DNA of 64,000 nt from Pseudomonas graminis (GCF_013201545.1 NZ_CP053746.1:2073001-2137000); one strand, 5' to 3'; positions 1 through 13,083 are shown, counted from the stretch's first letter. Program-made: numbers and translations. Notes: generated from the letters alone by a model not told the origin.

Positions 1-1805
1 CCAAGGACCGCACGCGCGTGATCATCAACCTCACCACACTCGCGCCGTACAGCTCGCGTGTCGACGGCAACAACCTGTTCGTGGTCGTGGGGCAGGGCGC
101 TGCCGCGGCCCAGGGCTCGCAGCCGAGCACTGCCACAGGCGCAGCGCGAGTGAGTGTGCCGAGCGGACCTGCCGCGCAATCGAAACCCGTTGCCCGCTCG
201 TATGCGCCGGGCCCACGGTCGGTAAAAAACGTCGACTTCCAGCGTGGAGAGTTGGGTGAAGGCAACGTCATCATTGAATTGAGCGACACCGGCATTGCGC
301 CCGATATTCAGGAGCAGGGGGGCAAGATCCGCGTTGATTTCGCCAAAACGCAACTGCCTGAACCGCTGCGCGTGCGTCTGGATGTGAAGGATTTCGCGAC
401 CCCGGTGCAGTTCGTCAATTCCAGCGCCACAGGTGACAAGGCCAGCATCTCCATCGAGCCGTCCGGCGCGTTTGATTACTCCGCCTACCAGACCGACAAC
501 AAGCTGACCATTAGCGTGCGTCCCCTGACCAACGAAGATCAGGAGCGCCGCAACTCGGAGAAACTGGTCTACACCGGCGAGAAACTGTCGCTGAATTTCC
601 AGGACATCGACGTGCGTTCGGTGCTTCAACTGATCGCCGACTTCACCAACCTCAATCTCGTGGCGAGCGACACCGTTCAAGGCGGCATCACCCTGCGCCT
701 GCAGAACGTGCCGTGGGATCAGGCGCTGGATCTGGTGCTCAAGACCAAAGGCCTGGATAAGCGCAAGATCGGTAACGTTTTGCTGGTCGGTCCTGCTGAT
801 GAGATCGCCGCTCGCGAGCGCCAGGAGCTGGAATCCCTGAAGCAGATTTCCGAGCTTGCCCCCCTGCGTCGCGAGTTGCTGCAAGTGAACTACGCCAAGG
901 CCGCCGACATCGCCAAGCTGTTCCAGTCGGTGACCAGCGCTGAATCGAAGACCGACGAGCGCGGTTCGATCACCGTCGATGAGCGCACCAACAACATCAT
1001 TGCCTACCAGACTCAGGATCGTCTCGACGAGTTGCGCCGCATCGTGTCGCAGCTGGACATCCCGGTGCGCCAGGTGATGATCGAGGCCCGTATCGTCGAA
1101 GCCAACGTCGATTACGACAAGGCCCTTGGCGTGCGCTGGGGCGGGTCGAGCAACAGAGGCAATTTCACCACCGGCGGCAGCGGCACCGTGACGGGCGCAG
1201 CAGCGACCAACGGTCCCTATGTCGACATGGGCGTGACCGATGCCACCTCGTCTATCGGTCTGGGCTTTCTGACCAACAACACGATTCTTGATCTTGAGCT
1301 GACGGCCATGGAGAAGAGCGGCAACGGCGAAGTGGTCTCGCAGCCGAAGGTCGTTACGTCGGACAAGGAAACCGCGAAAATTCTGAAAGGTACGGAAGTG
1401 CCTTATCAGGAAGCGAGCTCCAGCGGCGCGACGTCGGTGTCATTCAAAGAGGCCTCGCTGTCGCTGGAAGTGACCCCGCAGATCACCCCTGACAACCGCA
1501 TCATCATGGAGGTCAAGGTCACGAAGGATGAGCCGGACTACGTGAATACCGTGCTGGGCGTGCCGCCGATCAAGAAAAACGAAGTCAACGCCAAGGTGCT
1601 GGTGGCCGATGGCGAGACCATCGTAATTGGTGGCGTGTTCTCGAATACGCAGAGTAAAGTCGTCGACAAGGTGCCATTTTTGGGCGATGTGCCGTATGTT
1701 GGCCGCCTTTTCCGGCGCGATGTGGTTTCGGAGTCAAAATCCGAGCTGTTGGTGTTTCTCACTCCGCGTATCATGAATAACCAGGCGATTGCTGTGAGTC
1801 GTTGA
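1..1805 (+). CDS. pilQ: Type IV pilus secretin PilQ (5' end outside the window)
   Basis: This is the C-terminal part of the outer-membrane secretin through which type IV pili leave the cell. The reading frame is open from base 3, so the gene starts upstream; the GTG at 18 is internal. Regions in order: the end of a first AMIN domain, a second AMIN domain (about 225-520), an STN/secretin short domain (about 590-740), a NolW-type N1 domain (about 870-1080), then the secretin barrel domain (about 1240-1770) with the family signature [13 protein letters not shown] near 1600-1640. The stop at 1803 lies only four bases before aroK, as in the pilMNOPQ-aroKB arrangement of other pseudomonads, so cotranscription is likely. 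Confidence 0.95.
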   Translation, partial: KDRTRVIINLTTLAPYSSRVDGNNLFVVVGQGAAAAQGSQPSTATGAARVSVPSGPAAQSKPVARSYAPGPRSVKNVDFQRGELGEGNVIIELSDTGIAPDIQEQGGKIRVDFAKTQLPEPLRVRLDVKDFATPVQFVNSSATGDKASISIEPSGAFDYSAYQTDNKLTISVRPLTNEDQERRNSEKLVYTGEKLSLNFQDIDVRSVLQLIADFTNLNLVASDTVQGGITLRLQNVPWDQALDLVLKTKGLDKRKIGNVLLVGPADEIAARERQELESLKQISELAPLRRELLQVNYAKAADIAKLFQSVTSAESKTDERGSITVDERTNNIIAYQTQDRLDELRRIVSQLDIPVRQVMIEARIVEANVDYDKALGVRWGGSSNRGNFTTGGSGTVTGAAATNGPYVDMGVTDATSSIGLGFLTNNTILDLELTAMEKSGNGEVVSQPKVVTSDKETAKILKGTEVPYQEASSSGATSVSFKEASLSLEVTPQITPDNRIIMEVKVTKDEPDYVNTVLGVPPIKKNEVNAKVLVADGETIVIGGVFSNTQSKVVDKVPFLGDVPYVGRLFRRDVVSESKSELLVFLTPRIMNNQAIAVSR

Positions 1806-1809
1806 TTCT

Positions 1810-2328
1810 GTGCGAAATTTAATTCTTGTGGGGCCGATGGGGGCGGGCAAAAGCACCATCGGTCGCTTGCTGGCCAAAGAGCTTCGACTGCCGTTCAAGG
1901 ATTCCGACAAGGAAATCGAGCTGCGAACGGGCGCCAATATTCCCTGGATCTTCGACAAGGAAGGCGAAGCGGGTTTTCGTGATCGCGAACAGGCGATGAT
2001 CGCCGAGCTCTCCGCACTGGACGGCGTAGTCGTGGCCACCGGCGGTGGTGCAGTCATGCGCGAAGAAAACCGCCGCGCGCTCCACGCCGGTGGTCGGGTG
2101 GTGTATTTGCATGCATCGGTTGAGCAGCAGGTGGGCCGCACCTCGCGTGATCGCAATCGCCCCTTGCTGCGCACCGCTGATCCGGCGCGGGTGCTGCGCG
2201 AACTGTTGGCCATCCGCGATCCGCTGTACCGCGAGATCGCCGATGTCATCATCGAAACCGATGAGCGGCCGCCGCGAATGGTGGTTATCGACATCCTCGC
2301 CCTGCTGGCCGAGCTTCCTCCCCGTTAA
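1810..2328 (+). CDS. aroK: Shikimate kinase AroK
   Basis: This kinase phosphorylates shikimate at the 3-hydroxyl with ATP, the fifth step of chorismate synthesis, in the cytoplasm. The 172-residue length is normal for the family. A Walker A motif GPMGAGKST lies at residues 8-16, the shikimate-binding DSD at 31-33, a GGGA turn near residue 80, and the Arg-containing lid (NRPLLR) around 117-122. The start is GTG at 1810, giving MRNLILVG directly before the P-loop, which is typical. It lies four bases after pilQ and is followed by aroB after a 130-base gap holding a possible terminator. Confidence 0.96.
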   Translation: MRNLILVGPMGAGKSTIGRLLAKELRLPFKDSDKEIELRTGANIPWIFDKEGEAGFRDREQAMIAELSALDGVVVATGGGAVMREENRRALHAGGRVVYLHASVEQQVGRTSRDRNRPLLRTADPARVLRELLAIRDPLYREIADVIIETDERPPRMVVIDILALLAELPPR

Positions 2329-2390
2329 AGCGCAGACGGAAATGCGCTATCCTCGGCGACCATAAAAAGTGGGGTCGCTACATGGCCTTG

Positions 2391-2416
2391 CGCCATAGCC
2401 GGTATCGGCGTTTTTT
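2391..2416 (+). terminator. Possible rho-independent terminator or attenuator between aroK and aroB
   Basis: CGCC-ATA pairs with TAT-GGCG around a GCCGG loop, with one bulged C, and is followed directly by six T. It lies inside the aroK-aroB gap (2329-2458), so it would set aroB partly apart from pilQ-aroK. Otherwise the gap shows no gene. The stem is short, so this is a moderate call. Confidence 0.4.
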
Positions 2417-2458
2417 CAGACGCCCGCAGGCAACCAATTGTTAACAGCGTGGGGACAC

Positions 2459-3562
2459 ATGCAGACACTCAAGGTCGAGCTTGGCGAACGCAGCTACCCG
2501 ATCCATATCGGCGAAGGCTTGCTGGATCAGCCCGAGTTGCTCAAGCCGTACATTGCCGGAAAACAGGTGGCGATCATTTCCAATGCCACCGTCGCGCCGC
2601 TGTACATGGACCGCCTCACCCGATCCCTTGCCGGTTACAGCGTCTTGCCGATCGTGCTTCCCGACGGTGAAGCCTTCAAGAACTGGGAAACCCTGCAAAC
2701 CATCTTCGACGCGCTGCTCACCGCGCGCCATGACCGCCGCACCACTGTGATTGCGCTGGGCGGCGGCGTTATCGGTGACATGGCCGGCTTTGCGGCGGCC
2801 TGTTACCAGCGCGGCGTTGAATTCATTCAAGTGCCGACCACGCTGCTGTCCCAGGTCGATTCGTCGGTCGGTGGCAAAACTGGCATCAATCACCCGCTGG
2901 GCAAAAACATGGTCGGCGCGTTCTATCAGCCCAATGCGGTGCTGATCGATACGTTGTCGCTGAACACCCTGCCTGAGCGCGAGCTGTCCGCCGGTCTTGC
3001 CGAGGTCATCAAATACGGTTTGATCTGTGACGAACCGTTCCTGACGTGGCTCGAAGAGAACGTGGACAAGCTGCGCGGGCTGGATCAGGCCGCGCTGACC
3101 ACGGCGATCGAGCGTTCGTGCGCTGCCAAGGCTGCAGTCGTTGGCGCCGATGAGCGCGAGTCCGGCGTGCGTGCCACACTGAACCTCGGCCACACTTTCG
3201 GCCACGCCATCGAAACCCACATGGGCTACGGCGTGTGGCTGCACGGCGAGGCGGTGGCCGCAGGCACGGTGATGGCGCTGGAGATGTCGGCGCGTCTGGG
3301 CTGGATCAGCGAGCAGGAACGTGACCGCGGCATTCGTATTTTCCAGCGCGCCGGCTTGCCGGTGGTTCCGCCGGAAGACATGACGCCCGAGCACTTCCTC
3401 GAGCACATGGCGGTGGACAAGAAGGTCATTGACGGTCGTCTGCGTCTGGTGCTGTTGCGTCGCATCGGTGAAGCAGTAATAACTGACGAATATCCACAAG
3501 AAGTACTACAGGCCACACTGGTCGCGGACTACCGCGCCTTGGTGCATCAGCTTAGAGGTTAA
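2459..3562 (+). CDS. aroB: 3-dehydroquinate synthase AroB
   Basis: AroB converts DAHP to 3-dehydroquinate, the second shikimate step, using NAD and a divalent metal. The frame is open from 2438, but the ATG at 2459 ([18 protein letters not shown]) is preferred: it has GGGGAC just upstream and gives the normal 367 residues. The NAD-binding [11 protein letters not shown] lies at about residues 101-111, the substrate-loop region [17 protein letters not shown] near 135-151, and the metal-binding [11 protein letters not shown] near 242-252. The next gene begins 10 bases after the stop, so the two are probably one transcript. Confidence 0.96.
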   Translation: MQTLKVELGERSYPIHIGEGLLDQPELLKPYIAGKQVAIISNATVAPLYMDRLTRSLAGYSVLPIVLPDGEAFKNWETLQTIFDALLTARHDRRTTVIALGGGVIGDMAGFAAACYQRGVEFIQVPTTLLSQVDSSVGGKTGINHPLGKNMVGAFYQPNAVLIDTLSLNTLPERELSAGLAEVIKYGLICDEPFLTWLEENVDKLRGLDQAALTTAIERSCAAKAAVVGADERESGVRATLNLGHTFGHAIETHMGYGVWLHGEAVAAGTVMALEMSARLGWISEQERDRGIRIFQRAGLPVVPPEDMTPEHFLEHMAVDKKVIDGRLRLVLLRRIGEAVITDEYPQEVLQATLVADYRALVHQLRG

Positions 3563-3572
3563 TGAGAAATCC

Positions 3573-5198
3573 ATGACTAGTTTGCACGCCGATGAGGCCT
3601 TCCTCGGTCATTACCAGTTGAGTCATGACCCCTTTGCAACGCGGGTTCCCGGCTTCAAATTCTTCCCGGCACAGCGCAAGCCTGTGCTGGGTCAGTTGCA
3701 TCATCTCGCGCGATACAGCCAGCTGTTGTTGGTCGTCACGGGGCCTCAGGGCAGTGGCAAAACACTGTTGCGTCAGGCACTGGTGGCGAGCACCAACAAG
3801 CAGTCGGTGCAGAGCGTTGTGGTGTCCGCGCGTGGCGCAGGTGATGCGACGGGCGTGTTGCGTCAGGTTGCCCAGGCGCTGAACGTCGCTCAAGCGGAAA
3901 TGCGCCCGATCCTGGCGCAAGTCGTGCAGTTGGCGCTGACCGGTCAGGAAGTCTACATCCTGGTGGACGATGCCGAACAACTGGGCGAATCCGCACTCGA
4001 AGCGTTGTTGGGATTGGCAGCAGGCACCCCGGAAGGGCGTCCGCATGTCTTCCTGTTCGGCGAGGCTTCGATCATTGATCGCCTGGATCAGCTGTGCGCC
4101 GAGAGCGGTACCGAGGAAGAGCGCTTCCACGTTATCGAGCTCGCGCCGTATACCGAAGAAGAAACCCGTGAGTATCTGGCTCAGCGTCTCGACGGCGCAG
4201 GGCAGGGCGTGGAGTTGTTCAGCGCCGCACAGATCACTGATATCCACGAGCAGTCCGGTGGGTGGCCAGGCGCGATCAACCAGGTCGCGCGCGATTCGAT
4301 GATCGAAGCCATGATTGCCAGCCGCTCTGCGGTCAAGCGTCCAAGTATGGGGTTCAAAATGCCTAAGAAACACGTGTTGGCTTTGGGTGGGGTTGTTGTT
4401 GCAGCCGTTCTCGCGGCGTGGCTGATTCCAGGCCGCAGCAACGCACCTTCCACTGCACCTGCCAACTCTCAGGCGCAACTGCCTCTGGGTCAGGGCCAGG
4501 CGCCTGCGCAACAATCGAACAACGGTGGCCCGGCCATCGAATTCGCCGGTAACTCGCAGCCTATGCCTTTGCCGATGAACGGCTCGCAACCGGCGACCCG
4601 CGCGCCGCTGGCTGAAGCCGCAGGCTCGGGCGAAGGTGATGGCGAAGATGGAGGCCCTGCGGCTAATCAGTCGCTGCAGCCACCGACCGTGACCACCACT
4701 GCGCCACCGGCGGGTGCGACGGCGAGTCCTGCTCCGACCATGGCTCAGCAGCCGGTTCCGGCAACGCGCCCTGCACCGGCGGCCAAGCCAACGCCTGCTC
4801 CGGCGCCTGCCGCGAAGCCTGCGCCAGCGCCGACTCAGGTGGCCACCGCCAAACCTACCCCGGCCCCTGCGGCCAAACCAGCTGCGGCAGCTGCAGCGTC
4901 CGGCGCTGCGGGCAGTGGCTGGTACGCAGGTCAGGCACCGACGCATTATGTGGTGCAGATCCTCGGCACCAGCTCCGAAGCCACCGCGCAGAGCTACGTG
5001 AAAGAGCAAGGCGGTGAATACCGATACTTCAAGAAAACCCTGCAGGGCAAGCCCCTGTTTGTGGTCACTTACGGCAGCTTCGCCGACCGCAACGCGGCAC
5101 TGACCGCTATCAAGGCCTTGCCAGAGAAGGTTCAGGCTGGTAAACCTTGGCCTCGTACTGTCGGCAGTATCCAACAGGAACTCGCCGCCGCTCGCTGA
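3573..5198 (+). CDS. damX: AAA+ ATPase with C-terminal SPOR domain (DamX-like)
   Basis: The N-terminal cytoplasmic part is an ExeA/AAA-type ATPase: Walker A GPQGSGKT at about 52-59 and a Walker B-like YILVDDAEQ near 128-136. A single membrane segment follows at about 266-286, then a long Pro/Ala-rich linker (about 290-450) that would cross the periplasm. A SPOR peptidoglycan-binding domain begins near residue 460 (THYVVQILGTSS...PWPRTVGSIQ). SPOR domains bind denuded glycan at the division septum, so a division-site role is inferred. The position after aroB matches aroK-aroB-damX of Enterobacteria; no dam gene follows here. The symbol is given by neighbourhood and domain layout; the ATPase part is unlike the short cytoplasmic part of E. 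coli DamX. Confidence 0.8.
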   Translation: MTSLHADEAFLGHYQLSHDPFATRVPGFKFFPAQRKPVLGQLHHLARYSQLLLVVTGPQGSGKTLLRQALVASTNKQSVQSVVVSARGAGDATGVLRQVAQALNVAQAEMRPILAQVVQLALTGQEVYILVDDAEQLGESALEALLGLAAGTPEGRPHVFLFGEASIIDRLDQLCAESGTEEERFHVIELAPYTEEETREYLAQRLDGAGQGVELFSAAQITDIHEQSGGWPGAINQVARDSMIEAMIASRSAVKRPSMGFKMPKKHVLALGGVVVAAVLAAWLIPGRSNAPSTAPANSQAQLPLGQGQAPAQQSNNGGPAIEFAGNSQPMPLPMNGSQPATRAPLAEAAGSGEGDGEDGGPAANQSLQPPTVTTTAPPAGATASPAPTMAQQPVPATRPAPAAKPTPAPAPAAKPAPAPTQVATAKPTPAPAAKPAAAAAASGAAGSGWYAGQAPTHYVVQILGTSSEATAQSYVKEQGGEYRYFKKTLQGKPLFVVTYGSFADRNAALTAIKALPEKVQAGKPWPRTVGSIQQELAAAR

Positions 5199-5556
5199 TG
5201 ACGCAGGGACCTTATCCAGGTCCCTCGCTTGGCCCTCCCGATATCACGCATGAGCGTGCTGCCAATGAGCAGCGCGCCTTGCGGTGTCTGCGTCTCAGGC
5301 ACGCATTGATCTTTGGGCTCTCGTTGGTCAGACTCGCAACAGAGCTCTGGCTAGCACGAGAATCGATATAAAACCTTTCACGAATGCGACATAAATTTGC
5401 GACACTTCGTCGTCAAATTTGTGAGGACTTGTGTCGCTGTGTACAATGACCTCCCTTTTGCTCCCGCAAAGCCGGCATACGTTCGGCGTGGATGGTAAAT
5501 GGTTGAATTGAAAAGAAATTTGCCTCGTTAAGGGGCAGCCTGGTGAGAATGTGTCT
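5199..5556 (+). other. Intergenic region before gltB
   Basis: No convincing gene is present. A 7-bp stem (AGGGACC 5205-5211 with GGTCCCT 5219-5225) just after the damX-like stop may be a weak terminator; it has no T-run. An inverted repeat and a promoter-like pair near 5399-5447 are listed separately. A purine-rich GGTGAGAA at about 5542-5549 precedes the gltB ATG at 5557. Confidence 0.5.
5419..5447 (+). promoter_or_regulatory. Candidate sigma-70 promoter of gltBD
   Basis: A -35-like TTGTGA (5419-5424) and a -10-like TACAAT (5442-5447) are separated by exactly 17 bases, in front of gltB. The inverted repeat GCGACAC (5399-5405) / GTGTCGC (5431-5437) straddles the -35 box, so a protein bound to it would cover the promoter. 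It is inferred from sequence only. Confidence 0.55.
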
Positions 5557-8500
5557 ATGAAAGCAGGTCTGTACCATCCAGAAGAATTCAAGGATAACTG
5601 TGGTTTCGGCCTGATCGCCCATATGCAAGGCGAGCCCAGTCATCACCTGTTGCAGACGGCTATCGAAGCCCTGACCTGCATGACCCACCGTGGTGGTATC
5701 AACGCCGACGGCAAGACCGGTGACGGTTGCGGGCTGTTGATGCAAAAACCTGACACCTTCCTGCGCGCGGTCGCCACCGAAGCTTTCGGCGTCGAGCTTC
5801 CGCGCCAGTATTGCGCAGGCATGGTCTTCCTCAATCAGGACGACGCGAAGGCTGAAGCCGCCCGCGAAAACATGAACCGTGAAATCCTCGCCGCCGGCCT
5901 GACCTTGATTGGCTGGCGCCAGGTGCCGATCGACACCAGCGTACTGGGCCGTTTGGCCCTTGAGCGCTTGCCGAAGATCGAACAGGTGTTCATCGGAGGC
6001 GAAGGCCTGAGCGATCAGGAATTCGCGATCAAGCTGTTCTGCGCACGTCGTCGCTCCTCGGTGGCCAACGCTGCCGACACCGACCACTACATCTGCAGCT
6101 TTTCCCACAAGACCATCATCTACAAAGGCCTGATGATGCCGCGTGACCTCACGGCATTCTTCCCGGACCTCAACGACGAGCGCCTGCAAACCGCGATTTG
6201 CGTGTTCCACCAGCGCTTCTCGACCAATACCCTGCCGAAATGGCCGCTGGCTCAGCCATTCCGCTTCCTCGCCCACAACGGCGAGATCAACACCATCACC
6301 GGTAACCGCAACTGGGCTCAGGCCCGTCGCACCAAGTTCGCCAACGACCTGATGGACCTCGACGAACTGGGGCCGCTGGTCAATCGCGTGGGTTCCGACT
6401 CTTCCAGCATGGACAACATGCTCGAGCTGATGGTGACCGGCGGCATCGACCTGTTCCGTGGCGTACGGATGCTCGTGCCGCCGGCGTGGCAGAACGTCGA
6501 AACCATGGACCCGGATCTGCGCGCGTTCTACGAATTCAACTCCATGCACATGGAGCCGTGGGACGGCCCGGCCGGCATCGTCATGACCGAAGGCCGCCAC
6601 GCCGTCTGCCTGCTGGACCGCAATGGCCTGCGCCCTGCGCGCTGGGTGACCACCAAGAACGGCTACATCACCCTTGCTTCGGAAATCGGCGTGTGGAACT
6701 ACAAGCCCGAAGACGTCATCGCCAAGGGCCGTGTTGGTCCGGGCCAGATCTTCGCTGTGGACACCGAAACCGGGCAGATCCTCGACACCGACGCCATCGA
6801 CAGCCGTTTGAAGTCGCGCCACCCGTACAAGCAGTGGCTGCGCAAGAACGCCCTGCGTATTCAGGCGACGCTGGAAGACCACGACCACGGTTCGGCGTTC
6901 TACAACCCGGATCAGCTCAAGCAGTACATGAAGATGTTCCAGGTCACGTTCGAAGAGCGTGATCAGATCCTGCGCCCGCTGGGTGAGCAGGGTCAGGAAG
7001 CGGTCGGCTCCATGGGCGATGACACGCCGATGGCGGTGCTGTCCCGTCGTGTCCGCACGCCGTACGATTATTTCCGTCAGCAGTTCGCGCAGGTCACCAA
7101 CCCGCCGATCGACCCGCTGCGTGAAGCCATCGTCATGTCGCTGGAAGTCTGCCTCGGTGCCGAGCGCAACATTTTCCAGGAGTCGCCAGAGCATGCGTCT
7201 CGCGTGATCCTCAGCTCGCCGGTCATTTCCCCGGCCAAGTGGCGCTCGCTGATGACCCTGGATCGTCCGGGCTTTGATCGTCAGATCATCGACCTGAATT
7301 ACGACGAAGCCATGGGCCTGGAAGCGGCCGTGCGCAACATCGCCGATCAGGCTGAAGAGGCCGTGCGTTCGGGCAAGACCCAGATCGTCTTGAGCGACCG
7401 CCATATAGCGCCAGGCAAACTGCCGATTCACGCGTCGCTGGCCACCGGTGCGGTGCATCACCGTTTGACCGAAAAAGGGCTGCGCTGCGACAGCAACATT
7501 CTTGTCGAGACAGCAACGGCTCGCGACCCGCACCATTTCGCCGTGTTGATCGGCTTCGGTGCGTCGGCGGTGTACCCGTTCCTGGCCTACGAAGTGCTGG
7601 GCGACTTGATCCGTACCGGTGAAGTGCTGGGCGATCTGTACGAAGTCTTCAAGAACTACCGCAAGGGCATCACCAAAGGCCTGCTCAAGATCCTGTCGAA
7701 GATGGGCATCTCGACCGTCGCGTCCTACCGTGGCGCGCAGCTTTTCGAGGCCATCGGCCTGTCGGAGGAAGTCTGCGACCTGAGCTTCCGTGGCGTGCCG
7801 AGCCGCATCAAGGGCGCGCGTTTCGTCGATATCGAAGCCGAGCAGAAAGCCTTGGCCTTTGAGGCCTGGAGCGCGCGCAAGCCGATCCAGCAGGGCGGTT
7901 TGCTGAAGTTTGTCTACGGCGGCGAATACCACGCGTACAACCCCGATGTGGTGGCGATGCTGCAAGCTGCCGTGCAACAGGGCGATTACAGCAAATTCAA
8001 GGAATACACGGCGCTGGTGGACAATCGTCCGGTGTCTATGATCCGTGACCTGCTCAAGGTTAAAGAGCTCGATACGCCGCTGGCCATCGATGAAATCGAG
8101 CCGCTGGAGGGCATTCTCAAGCGCTTCGACTCGGCGGGTATTTCACTCGGCGCGTTGTCGCCGGAGGCCCACGAAGCACTGGCCGAGGCGATGAACCGCT
8201 TGGGCGCGCGCTCCAACTCCGGTGAGGGCGGCGAAGATCCGGCGCGCTACGGCACCATCCGCAGCTCCAAGATCAAACAGATCGCGACCGGCCGTTTTGG
8301 CGTGACGCCTGAGTACTTGGTCAACGCCGACGTGCTGCAGATCAAGGTCGCCCAGGGCGCCAAACCGGGCGAGGGCGGGCAACTGCCAGGCGGCAAGGTC
8401 AACGGCCTGATCGCCAAGCTGCGCTACGCAGTGCCGGGCGTGACGCTGATTTCGCCGCCGCCGCACCACGACATCTACTCCATCGAAGACTTGTCGCAGC

Positions 8501-10002
8501 TGATCTTTGACCTCAAGCAGGTCAACCCGGCCGCGTTGGTCTCGGTCAAGCTGGTGGCCGAAGCGGGCGTGGGCACGATCGCAGCCGGTGTAGCCAAGGC
8601 CTATGCCGACCTGATTACGATTTCCGGCTATGACGGCGGCACCGGTGCATCCCCGCTGTCATCGATCAAATACGCGGGCTCGCCATGGGAAATTGGCCTG
8701 GCCGAAACCCACCAGACCCTGCGCGGCAACGACCTGCGCGGCAAGGTTCGGGTGCAGACCGACGGCGGTCTGAAAACCGGCCTGGACGTTATCAAGGCGG
8801 CCATCCTCGGCGCCGAAAGCTTCGGCTTCGGCACCGCGCCGATGATCGCGCTGGGCTGCAAATACCTGCGCATCTGCCACCTGAACAACTGCGCCACCGG
8901 CGTGGCGACTCAGAACGACAAGCTGCGCAAGGACCACTACATCGGCACCGTCGACATGGTGATCAACTTCTTCACCTACGTGGCTGAAGAAACCCGCGAG
9001 TGGCTGGCCAGGCTGGGCGTGCGTTCGCTGGAAGAACTGATCGGGCGTACCGATCTGCTGGACATCCTGCCGGGTGAAACCGCCAAGCAGCAGCATCTCG
9101 ACCTGACGCCGCTGCTGGGCAGCGACCACATTCCGGCCGACAAACCGCAGTTCAGCCAGGTCGAGCGCAACCCGCCGTTCGACAAAGGCCTGCTGGCCGA
9201 GAAAATGGTTGAACTGGCGATCACCGCCATTCAGGCCAAGAGCGGCGGCGACTACGAGCTGGACATCTGCAACTGCGACCGCTCCATCGGCGCGCGGATT
9301 TCCGGCGAGATCGCCAAGCTCCACGGCAACCAGGGCATGAACGACGCGCCGGTGACCTTCCGCTTCAAGGGCACGGCCGGGCAGAGCTTTGGCGTGTGGA
9401 ACGCCGGCGGCCTGAACATGTACCTGGAAGGCGACGCCAACGACTACGTCGGCAAAGGCATGACCGCCGGCAAGCTGGTGATCGTGCCGCCTAAAGGCAG
9501 CCCGTTCAAAACCCAGGACAGCGCCATCATCGGCAACACCTGCCTGTACGGCGCGACTGGCGGCAAGCTGTTCGCGGCGGGCACGGCGGGCGAGCGTTTC
9601 GCAGTGCGTAACTCTGGCGCCCACACCGTTGTGGAAGGCACGGGCGACCACTGCTGCGAATACATGACCGGCGGTTTCGTCTGCGTGCTGGGCAAGACCG
9701 GCTACAACTTTGGCTCAGGCATGACGGGCGGCTTCGCATACGTGCTCGATCAGGACAACACCTTCGTTGACCGGGTCAACCACGAGCTGGTCGAGATTCA
9801 GCGCATCAGCGGGGAAGCGATGGAAGCCTATCGCAGCCACCTGGAGCGTGTGCTGGCCGAATACGTGACCGAAACCGACAGCGAGTGGGGCCGCAATCTC
9901 TGGGAAAACCTGGACGACTACCTGCGCCGCTTCTGGCTGGTCAAGCCGAAAGCCGCGAGCTTGAAGTCGCTGTTGTCCAGCACCCGCGCGAATCCGCAAT
10001 AA
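5557..10002 (+). CDS. gltB: Glutamate synthase (NADPH) large subunit GltB
   Basis: The large subunit of GOGAT takes the amide nitrogen of glutamine and makes two glutamates from 2-oxoglutarate. The ATG at 5557 is chosen over the upstream GTG at 5551 because it gives [18 protein letters not shown]. In this family the short leader is cleaved so that Cys15 becomes the N-terminal nucleophile of the class II glutaminase domain (about 15-430). Then come the central domain, the FMN-binding synthase domain (about 790-1170) with 3Fe-4S ligands C1101, C1107 and C1112 in [12 protein letters not shown], and the GXGXG beta-helix domain (about 1230-1430). The length of 1481 residues is normal. gltD follows, so the pair forms the heteromeric enzyme. 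Confidence 0.97.
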   Translation: MKAGLYHPEEFKDNCGFGLIAHMQGEPSHHLLQTAIEALTCMTHRGGINADGKTGDGCGLLMQKPDTFLRAVATEAFGVELPRQYCAGMVFLNQDDAKAEAARENMNREILAAGLTLIGWRQVPIDTSVLGRLALERLPKIEQVFIGGEGLSDQEFAIKLFCARRRSSVANAADTDHYICSFSHKTIIYKGLMMPRDLTAFFPDLNDERLQTAICVFHQRFSTNTLPKWPLAQPFRFLAHNGEINTITGNRNWAQARRTKFANDLMDLDELGPLVNRVGSDSSSMDNMLELMVTGGIDLFRGVRMLVPPAWQNVETMDPDLRAFYEFNSMHMEPWDGPAGIVMTEGRHAVCLLDRNGLRPARWVTTKNGYITLASEIGVWNYKPEDVIAKGRVGPGQIFAVDTETGQILDTDAIDSRLKSRHPYKQWLRKNALRIQATLEDHDHGSAFYNPDQLKQYMKMFQVTFEERDQILRPLGEQGQEAVGSMGDDTPMAVLSRRVRTPYDYFRQQFAQVTNPPIDPLREAIVMSLEVCLGAERNIFQESPEHASRVILSSPVISPAKWRSLMTLDRPGFDRQIIDLNYDEAMGLEAAVRNIADQAEEAVRSGKTQIVLSDRHIAPGKLPIHASLATGAVHHRLTEKGLRCDSNILVETATARDPHHFAVLIGFGASAVYPFLAYEVLGDLIRTGEVLGDLYEVFKNYRKGITKGLLKILSKMGISTVASYRGAQLFEAIGLSEEVCDLSFRGVPSRIKGARFVDIEAEQKALAFEAWSARKPIQQGGLLKFVYGGEYHAYNPDVVAMLQAAVQQGDYSKFKEYTALVDNRPVSMIRDLLKVKELDTPLAIDEIEPLEGILKRFDSAGISLGALSPEAHEALAEAMNRLGARSNSGEGGEDPARYGTIRSSKIKQIATGRFGVTPEYLVNADVLQIKVAQGAKPGEGGQLPGGKVNGLIAKLRYAVPGVTLISPPPHHDIYSIEDLSQLIFDLKQVNPAALVSVKLVAEAGVGTIAAGVAKAYADLITISGYDGGTGASPLSSIKYAGSPWEIGLAETHQTLRGNDLRGKVRVQTDGGLKTGLDVIKAAILGAESFGFGTAPMIALGCKYLRICHLNNCATGVATQNDKLRKDHYIGTVDMVINFFTYVAEETREWLARLGVRSLEELIGRTDLLDILPGETAKQQHLDLTPLLGSDHIPADKPQFSQVERNPPFDKGLLAEKMVELAITAIQAKSGGDYELDICNCDRSIGARISGEIAKLHGNQGMNDAPVTFRFKGTAGQSFGVWNAGGLNMYLEGDANDYVGKGMTAGKLVIVPPKGSPFKTQDSAIIGNTCLYGATGGKLFAAGTAGERFAVRNSGAHTVVEGTGDHCCEYMTGGFVCVLGKTGYNFGSGMTGGFAYVLDQDNTFVDRVNHELVEIQRISGEAMEAYRSHLERVLAEYVTETDSEWGRNLWENLDDYLRRFWLVKPKAASLKSLLSSTRANPQ

Positions 10003-10040
10003 CAGCAGCTGCGAGCGGCAAGCTTCAAGCCGCAAGCTAA

Positions 10041-11543
<1,503 letters not shown>

Positions 11544-11557
11544 TTGACGCTGCCGTC

Positions 11558-11647
11558 TGTAGGAGCCGGCTTACTGGCGAATAAGGCCGACGCGGTTCGC
11601 CAGATGCACTGCGTTAGTTGGGTTCGCCAGCAACCCGGCTGCTACAG
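11558..11647. repeat. REP pair (REPIN-like), GTAGGAGCCGGC family
   Basis: A plus-oriented copy (TGTAGGAGCCGGCTTACTGGCG, 11559-11580) and an inverted, slightly decayed copy (TTCGCCAGCAACCCGGCTGC, from about 11623) face each other about 40 bases apart. This is the usual inverted arrangement of Pseudomonas REPINs. It sits in the gltD-hemE gap, outside any gene. Confidence 0.8.
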
Positions 11648-11689
11648 AACCTACGTCGCGCATTGATGCGACAAATCGCCCCGATAAAT

Positions 11690-11717
11690 AAAAGGCACGG
11701 CACCGACCGTGCCTTTT
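11690..11717. terminator. Rho-independent terminator after gltD
   Basis: AAAAGGCACGG (11690-11700) pairs perfectly with CCGTGCCTTTT (11707-11717) around CACCGA. The A-run and T-run flank the stem, so it could work in both directions. It ends the gltBD unit and isolates hemE. Confidence 0.85.
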
Positions 11718-11764
11718 AAGTTGGTGTCTGAGAAAATGCCCGCACTTTTTTTCCGGATGCCGAC

Positions 11765-12829
11765 ATGACTGCCCTGAAGAACGACCGTTTCCTTCGCGCC
11801 CTGCTCAAGCAGCCTGTTGACGTCACGCCTGTATGGATGATGCGCCAGGCAGGCCGCTATCTCCCGGAGTACCGCGCCAGTCGCGCCAAGGCCGGAGACT
11901 TCATGAGCTTGTGCATGAACCCGGCGTTCGCCTGTGAAGTTACCCTGCAGCCCCTTGAGCGCTATCCGCTCGACGCCGCCATTCTGTTCTCCGACATCCT
12001 CACCGTTCCCGACGCAATGGGCCTTGGCCTGTACTTCGAAACCGGCGAAGGCCCGCGCTTCCGCAAAACTGTCACCACCCTGGCTGACATCGAAGCGCTG
12101 CCGATCCCTGACGCCCAGAAAGACCTCGGCTATGTCATGGACGCGGTCAGTACCATTCGCCGCGAACTCAACGGCCGCGTACCGCTGATCGGTTTCGCCG
12201 GGAGCCCGTGGACCCTCGCGACCTATATGGTTGAAGGCGGCTCGTCCAAGGACTTCCGCAAATCCAAGGCCATGCTCTACGACAACCCGCAGGCCATGCA
12301 CTTGTTGCTCGATAAGCTCGCGCAGTCGGTGACGGCGTACCTGAACGGCCAGATTCTCGCAGGCGCGCAAGCGGTGCAGATCTTCGACAGCTGGGGCGGG
12401 AGCCTTTCGGCCGCGGCGTATCAGGAATTCTCACTGGCTTACATGCGCAAGATCGTCAACGGCCTGATCCGTGAGCGCGACGGCCGCAAAGTGCCGGTCA
12501 TCCTGTTTACCAAAGGCGGCGGCATGTGGCTTGAAAGCATCGCCGACGCCGGCGCCGATGCGCTGGGCCTGGACTGGACCTGCGACATCGGCGAAGCCCG
12601 CCGACGCGTTGGCAACAAAGTGGCGCTGCAGGGCAACATGGACCCCACCGTGCTCTACGCCAACCCAAACGCCATCCGCCAGGAAGTCTCGAACATCCTC
12701 GCCAGCTACGGCAGCGGCACCGGCCACGTCTTCAACCTCGGCCACGGCATCACCCCCGAAGTCGACCCGGCCAACGCCGGCGCCTTCATCGAAGCGGTGC
12801 ATGAAATGTCGGCCAAGTACCACCAGTAA
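11765..12829 (+). CDS. hemE: Uroporphyrinogen decarboxylase HemE
   Basis: HemE removes four carboxyl groups from uroporphyrinogen III to give coproporphyrinogen III in haem synthesis. It acts as a cytoplasmic homodimer without a cofactor. The 354-residue length is standard. The first family signature, containing [16 protein letters not shown], is at about residues 19-34; the second, [17 protein letters not shown], is at about 142-158. Lone transcription is likely, because terminators lie on both sides (11690 and 12845). Confidence 0.97.
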   Translation: MTALKNDRFLRALLKQPVDVTPVWMMRQAGRYLPEYRASRAKAGDFMSLCMNPAFACEVTLQPLERYPLDAAILFSDILTVPDAMGLGLYFETGEGPRFRKTVTTLADIEALPIPDAQKDLGYVMDAVSTIRRELNGRVPLIGFAGSPWTLATYMVEGGSSKDFRKSKAMLYDNPQAMHLLLDKLAQSVTAYLNGQILAGAQAVQIFDSWGGSLSAAAYQEFSLAYMRKIVNGLIRERDGRKVPVILFTKGGGMWLESIADAGADALGLDWTCDIGEARRRVGNKVALQGNMDPTVLYANPNAIRQEVSNILASYGSGTGHVFNLGHGITPEVDPANAGAFIEAVHEMSAKYHQ

Positions 12830-12844
12830 GCAGTTCGCAGATAC

Positions 12845-12875
12845 GAAAACGCCCGGCACATGCCGGGCGTTTTTG
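12845..12875 (+). terminator. Rho-independent terminator after hemE
   Basis: AAAACGCCCGGCA pairs with TGCCGGGCGTTTTT across a CA loop. The GC-rich stem with flanking A and T runs is a textbook terminator 17 bases after the hemE stop. Confidence 0.9.
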
Positions 12876-12954
12876 TGTGGGGTTCAGGCTGCGGTGGGCT
12901 TCGATCGCGAACACACAGCGCGTGCAGTCAGTGAGAGTGGCTGTGAACGCAACC

Positions 12955-13049
12955 GTAGGACTGGCTTTAGCCGGGAAGACGTCACGCGTCACACCGCAAA
13001 AATTGACGTCGCACATAAGGGCGGCTCCCCGGCTGAAGCCGGTCCCACT
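12955..13049. repeat. Inverted REP pair, CCGGCT-AAGCCGG family
   Basis: GTAGGACTGGCTTTAGCCGGG (from 12956) and, inverted, CCCCGGCTGAAGCCGGTCCCAC (13027-13048) face each other in the hemE-MFS gap (12830-13083). It is a different REP family from the pair at 11558. A half copy of the same family occurs at 63455. No gene is seen in this gap. Confidence 0.75.
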
Positions 13050-13083
13050 AAAACAGCGGCGAATGCCAAAAGCGACCCTTGGC

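Noticed and set aside
3552..5174. A 540-codon minus-strand open frame opposite the damX-like gene
   Set aside because: Arg-rich low-complexity product that mirrors the Pro/Ala-rich linker on the plus strand; no ribosome site or family.
5413..7977. An 854-codon open frame on the minus strand across gltB
   Set aside because: It is antisense to a well-conserved gene, is rich in His/Arg/Gln/Val as expected of a reverse frame in GC-rich coding DNA, and shows no domain.
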